The translations under genes and the position numbers were made by a program. A model generated the notes under the pieces. The model was not told the origin of the DNA and did no database searches. It saw nothing but the letters and a program-made list of their open reading frames with translations. Positions 4,978 to 5,803 of a stretch of 5,803 nt of DNA are shown in pieces (the stretch's first letter is position 1; each line of letters starts with the position of its first letter). Source of the DNA: CAWKZT01 sp963854565 (GTDB taxonomy: Bacteria; Actinomycetota; Acidimicrobiia; Acidimicrobiales; JAHEJN01); contig CAWKZT010000115.1 in assembly GCA_963854565.1 (NCBI GenBank), positions 1 to 5,803 on the forward strand. The letters are read 5' to 3'.

Positions 4978-5803
4978 ATGGCTGAAACACGGTTCGATTT
5001 GGTGGCCATTGGTGGTGGGTCCGCCGGCCTGGGCGCAGTACGCGCTGCGGCGAGACAGGGGCGGTCGGCCGCGCTCATTACCGACGGTCCGCTTGGTGGT
5101 GATTGCACGTTCACCGGGTGCGTCCCCTCGAAAGCGTTGTTGGCAGCTAGTGCCCAGGGGGCCGATTTTGTTCAGGCCATGCAACATGTGCAATCGGTAA
5201 TCCGTGAAGTTGCGGCCCTAGAGAACGCCGAAGTGCTTACTTCAGAAGGGGTGACCGTTATTGCGCACCGCGCCACCTTCGTGAACTCCTCCACGTTGCA
5301 GGTAGGTGACGACACCGTGGTGGCCGACAACATCGTGGTTGCCACTGGGGCGCGTCCAGCGGCTCCGCCCATCCCTGGCCTTGACGATGTCGGGTACCTG
5401 ACCAACGAAACTCTTTTTCAGTTGGCTGAGAAGCCCACCCACCTGCTGATAGTTGGTGGTGGCCCCATTGGGTGCGAGATGGCAACCGCTTTTGTCCGCT
5501 TAGGTGTGCCGGTGACCGTTTTGGAGGTGGCGCCACGCCTCATGAATCGCGACGATGCCGATGCGGCGGCAGTGGTGCATTCCTCGCTCGCCGATTTAGG
5601 CGTCACAATTCACACCGGTGCAGCTATAACCGCGTTTCGGGCCGACCTTGGTGGCATCGTTGCCGTGGTTAATGACGAAGAAATTGTTGGCAGTCATGTG
5701 CTGGTAGCCGCCGGGCGAAAGGCCAATACCTCTGGGTTTGGTCTCGAAGCACTGGGCGTTGCTCTAAAGCCGAACGGATGCATTGACGTACGTCCGACAA
5801 TGG
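4978..5803 (+). CDS. NAD(P)/FAD-dependent disulfide oxidoreductase, mercuric reductase-like (partial, runs off right edge)
   Basis: The first 275 codons of a class I pyridine-nucleotide-disulfide oxidoreductase, open to the window end. The FAD-binding GGGSAG (12-17) is followed by GGDCTFTGCVPSKALL (40-55), with the redox-active pair Cys43 and Cys48. ATGARP (122-127) is the second FAD motif. The NAD(P) Rossmann motif is GGGPIGCE (160-167), with Glu183 in VLEVAPRL, suggesting NADH preference. AAGRKANT (244-251) is the third FAD region. The acidic residue that usually ends the second strand of the FAD fold is replaced by Thr35, with Asp36 beside it. The C-terminal half, including the dimer interface, the His-Glu pair and any MerA-type cysteines, is outside the window, so mercuric reductase cannot be told from dihydrolipoamide dehydrogenase or related enzymes. 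No N-terminal metal-binding domain is present. The start abuts the upstream stop (TAAATG). Confidence 0.93.
   Translation, partial: MAETRFDLVAIGGGSAGLGAVRAAARQGRSAALITDGPLGGDCTFTGCVPSKALLAASAQGADFVQAMQHVQSVIREVAALENAEVLTSEGVTVIAHRATFVNSSTLQVGDDTVVADNIVVATGARPAAPPIPGLDDVGYLTNETLFQLAEKPTHLLIVGGGPIGCEMATAFVRLGVPVTVLEVAPRLMNRDDADAAAVVHSSLADLGVTIHTGAAITAFRADLGGIVAVVNDEEIVGSHVLVAAGRKANTSGFGLEALGVALKPNGCIDVRPTM

Noticed and set aside
4504..5193. 229-codon open frame on the - strand across the end of trpA, the small gene and the oxidoreductase start
   Set aside because: It is antisense to well-supported coding sequence, rich in Arg/Pro/His/Gln, and shows no motif. A chance frame in G+C-rich DNA.

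Overview
This window is a compact bacterial chromosomal segment (roughly mid-50s % G+C by eye) dominated by the second half of the tryptophan pathway. Reading left to right: (i) bases 1-99 hold a short 22-bp tandem repeat and a likely promoter; (ii) a + strand FMN-binding flavin-reductase-family gene (100-708); (iii) a convergent HIT-family nucleotide hydrolase gene on the - strand (732-1118); (iv) a 181-bp divergent intergenic region with inverted repeats; (v) a + strand cluster trpC (1300-2094), trpF (2136-2813), trpB (2806-3975), trpA (3972-4751); (vi) a small two-helix membrane protein of unknown function (4786-4977); and (vii) the start of a pyridine-nucleotide-disulfide oxidoreductase (mercuric reductase / dihydrolipoamide dehydrogenase superfamily), 4978 to the right edge, cut off by the window. 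No gene-free stretch exceeds 300 bases, and there is no sign of RNA genes, insertion sequences or CRISPR.

How the genes work together: TrpF isomerises phosphoribosylanthranilate to CdRP, TrpC closes the indole ring to give indole-3-glycerol phosphate, TrpA releases indole from it, and TrpB joins indole to serine. Overlapping ends (trpF/trpB by 8 nt and trpB/trpA by an ATGA) point to coupled translation of the synthase subunits. The last two genes follow trpA closely, with TAA directly abutting ATG, and are probably read from the same message. trpE, trpG and trpD are not in this window. All active-site residues that I could place in TrpC, TrpF, TrpB and TrpA are intact.

Organism: GTG starts, almost no Shine-Dalgarno sequences, and TANNNT -10 boxes lying 6-7 nt before the start codon of all four non-coupled genes suggest an organism that uses leaderless mRNAs heavily. 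An Actinomycetota member, possibly Acidimicrobiia, is my best guess, at moderate-to-low confidence. A stand-alone trpF would be notable there, because several well-studied actinobacteria (Streptomyces, Mycobacterium) lack trpF and use the bifunctional HisA/TrpF enzyme PriA.

There is no obvious exotic system. The most interesting signals are the consistent leaderless promoter architecture (including an internal promoter before trpF and a nearly shared promoter sequence before two unrelated genes), an 18-bp perfect dyad midway between the divergent HIT and trpC genes, and the unknown membrane peptide linking the trp genes to a redox flavoenzyme.
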